A stretch of 6,151 nt of DNA from Beijerinckiaceae bacterium (GTDB lineage: Bacteria > Pseudomonadota > Alphaproteobacteria > Rhizobiales > Beijerinckiaceae): NCBI GenBank assembly GCA_947458675.1, contig CANHAW010000142.1, forward strand, positions 1 to 6,151. Reading direction: 5' to 3'. A model generated the notes under the pieces. It worked only from the letters and a program-made list of their open reading frames with translations, searched no databases and was not told the DNA's origin. Both the position numbers and the translations under genes were made by a program. Shown here piece after piece: positions 5,036-6,151 of this stretch. Each line of letters begins with the position of its first letter. Within the stretch, counting starts at the first letter, position 1.

Positions 5036-6151
5036 TCATTTCCAGGCGTCAAAGGCCTCGTTGATAATACGTTCGCCGGCCGCGCCTTTTTCGAATGTAA
5101 TTTTGGCGATGCGCTGATCGGACAAAAGCATCGGCACATCGAACCAGCCACGGCTGCGGATGAGATCGATGTTGCGCGAAGTTGCAAGATCGCCGCGTGT
5201 CAGGCCGATCAGGAAGAAATTGCGCATGATGGGCGCCGGCACGCCAGCGAGCGGATCGCCGGCGGGCGTGTCATCCTTGCGCAATTGCGGCGTCGATATT
5301 TGTTGCACGCCGGGAATTGGCCCGCCTTCGGCAGGCATGAAACGCAATTCCATCGTATGGGAAGCGGGCAATGTCTCATCGGTGTTTTTCTGGATGAGCA
5401 TGACCGCGCGCAAGCGCGCTTCCGGCAAATCGATTTCAGCGCGCACGCCAACCGCAAGCGGCTGACCGGTGCCGCGGCTGACATTGTCGAGCCGCCAGAC
5501 AACATTGCCGACAAAAGTGCGAACGCGCTGGGGATCGTCGGGTGCATCGACAAGAAGAGCTGCGCGCTGCGACACGGGAACCGCCTGCACATTGGCAGCA
5601 GGTGCGGGCGCGCTCGTCTGGCCTTGCGGGCTCGGTGTGGAAGCCGGCGGCACATTCGGGCGCGCCACCTGCCCGCCGCCAATCCGCTCGACAATCTTGC
5701 CGGCATTCGGCTCGGCCGATGTCTCGACACTGGCCGCCGGGCGCAAGCGCAGCAATTCCTCAGACGTATCGCGCCGGACATAGGCGACGACGGCAATGGC
5801 GGCGACCACGGCGATCACCGGCAAGCCGATGAGCAGCGGGCGCAGATTGCGCTCCTTCTCGTCGGGCGGCAGCGGCGCGGCAGGGCGCACGCCACGCTGT
5901 CCGTTCCCGGCATCTTCCTCGGCTTTTTCGGGCGCTGGCACCACCTGTGTCGATGGCTCGTCCGGCGTGGGGAAATCAGCAGAGACACCGGCGGCTTCGG
6001 CGCGCGGTCCATATTTGCGCAAGCTCACCGGCGCCCGCAGCTCGGCGGCGGCATCGCCACCTGCAGGCGGCGTGGGCTGGGGCATGGAAACGGCAACCGG
6101 CGGCGGCGCCGCCGATTCGGGCGGTGCGACGGGCGCATCGGAGCCTGGACG
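5036..6151 (-). CDS. Proline-rich single-pass membrane protein of unknown function, N-terminus missing
   Basis: The frame is open to the right edge, so the true start is probably outside; an internal ATG at 6083-6085 would give 349 residues (numbering used here). The N-terminal part is low in complexity, rich in Pro, Ala and acidic residues (before the ATG the frame still reads proline-rich). One membrane segment, about residues 83-103 (LLIGLPVIAVVAAIAVVAYV core; 5777-5839), is flanked by KERNLR and VRRD, so orientation is not clear from charge. A Pro/Ala linker leads to a folded C-terminal domain (about 175-349) with VGNVVWRLDNV (192-202), LPASHTMELRF (239-249), RNFFLIGLTRGDL (288-300), RNIDLIRSRGWFDVP (304-318) and ITFEKGAAGERIINEAFDAW (329-348). 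I recall similar C-terminal sequences in Hyphomicrobiales hypothetical proteins but know of no function. No signal peptide or zinc ribbon is visible; a missing N-terminus could hold one. The SDR gene follows after 37 bp. Confidence 0.85.
   Translation of the reverse strand, partial: RPGSDAPVAPPESAAPPPVAVSMPQPTPPAGGDAAAELRAPVSLRKYGPRAEAAGVSADFPTPDEPSTQVVPAPEKAEEDAGNGQRGVRPAAPLPPDEKERNLRPLLIGLPVIAVVAAIAVVAYVRRDTSEELLRLRPAASVETSAEPNAGKIVERIGGGQVARPNVPPASTPSPQGQTSAPAPAANVQAVPVSQRAALLVDAPDDPQRVRTFVGNVVWRLDNVSRGTGQPLAVGVRAEIDLPEARLRAVMLIQKNTDETLPASHTMELRFMPAEGGPIPGVQQISTPQLRKDDTPAGDPLAGVPAPIMRNFFLIGLTRGDLATSRNIDLIRSRGWFDVPMLLSDQRIAKITFEKGAAGERIINEAFDAWK

Overview
The window is GC-rich bacterial chromosome. 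The protein sequences point to an alphaproteobacterium, most likely Hyphomicrobiales (rhizobia and relatives). The reasons are an RpoH sigma factor of the rhizobial RpoH1 type, a TIGR03862-type flavoprotein, and a membrane protein whose C-terminal domain resembles conserved hypothetical proteins I recall from that order. I cannot name a genus. I see no mobile element, phage gene, CRISPR array, tRNA or rRNA. The content is mostly housekeeping.

Layout, left to right. Positions 1-635 (minus) hold most of an IclR-family transcription regulator, cut by the left edge. Positions 701-1927 (minus) hold a HI0933/YhiN-like FAD flavoprotein lying 65 bp upstream of the regulator, so the two could share a transcript. 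A short divergent gap (1928-1998) leads to an RluD-like 23S rRNA pseudouridine synthase at 1999-3141 (plus). A 268-bp intergenic region (3142-3409) follows. It contains a weak hairpin with a T tract, a heptamer direct repeat, a good heat-shock-type promoter candidate (CTTGAA, 17 bp, TATCTA) and a long structured leader with a strong ribosome binding site. rpoH (sigma-32) is at 3410-4321 (plus). A perfect 12-bp stem terminator at 4341-4369 separates rpoH from a convergent minus-strand pair. That pair is a TIP30/HTATIP2-like NAD(P)-binding SDR protein (4372-4998) and, upstream of it, a proline-rich single-pass membrane protein of unknown function (5036 to beyond the right edge).

How the genes relate. 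rluD and rpoH are co-oriented but rpoH appears to have its own promoter, which looks autoregulated by sigma-32. The SDR gene and the membrane protein gene are 37 bp apart on the same strand and probably form one operon ending at the shared terminator. All three minus-strand genes whose starts lie inside the window appear to begin with TTG, which matters for anyone annotating them.

I did not find a clear undescribed system. The most open items are the rpoH leader (candidate autoregulatory promoter, competing hairpins, a small overlapping reading frame) and the unassigned C-terminal domain of the membrane protein.
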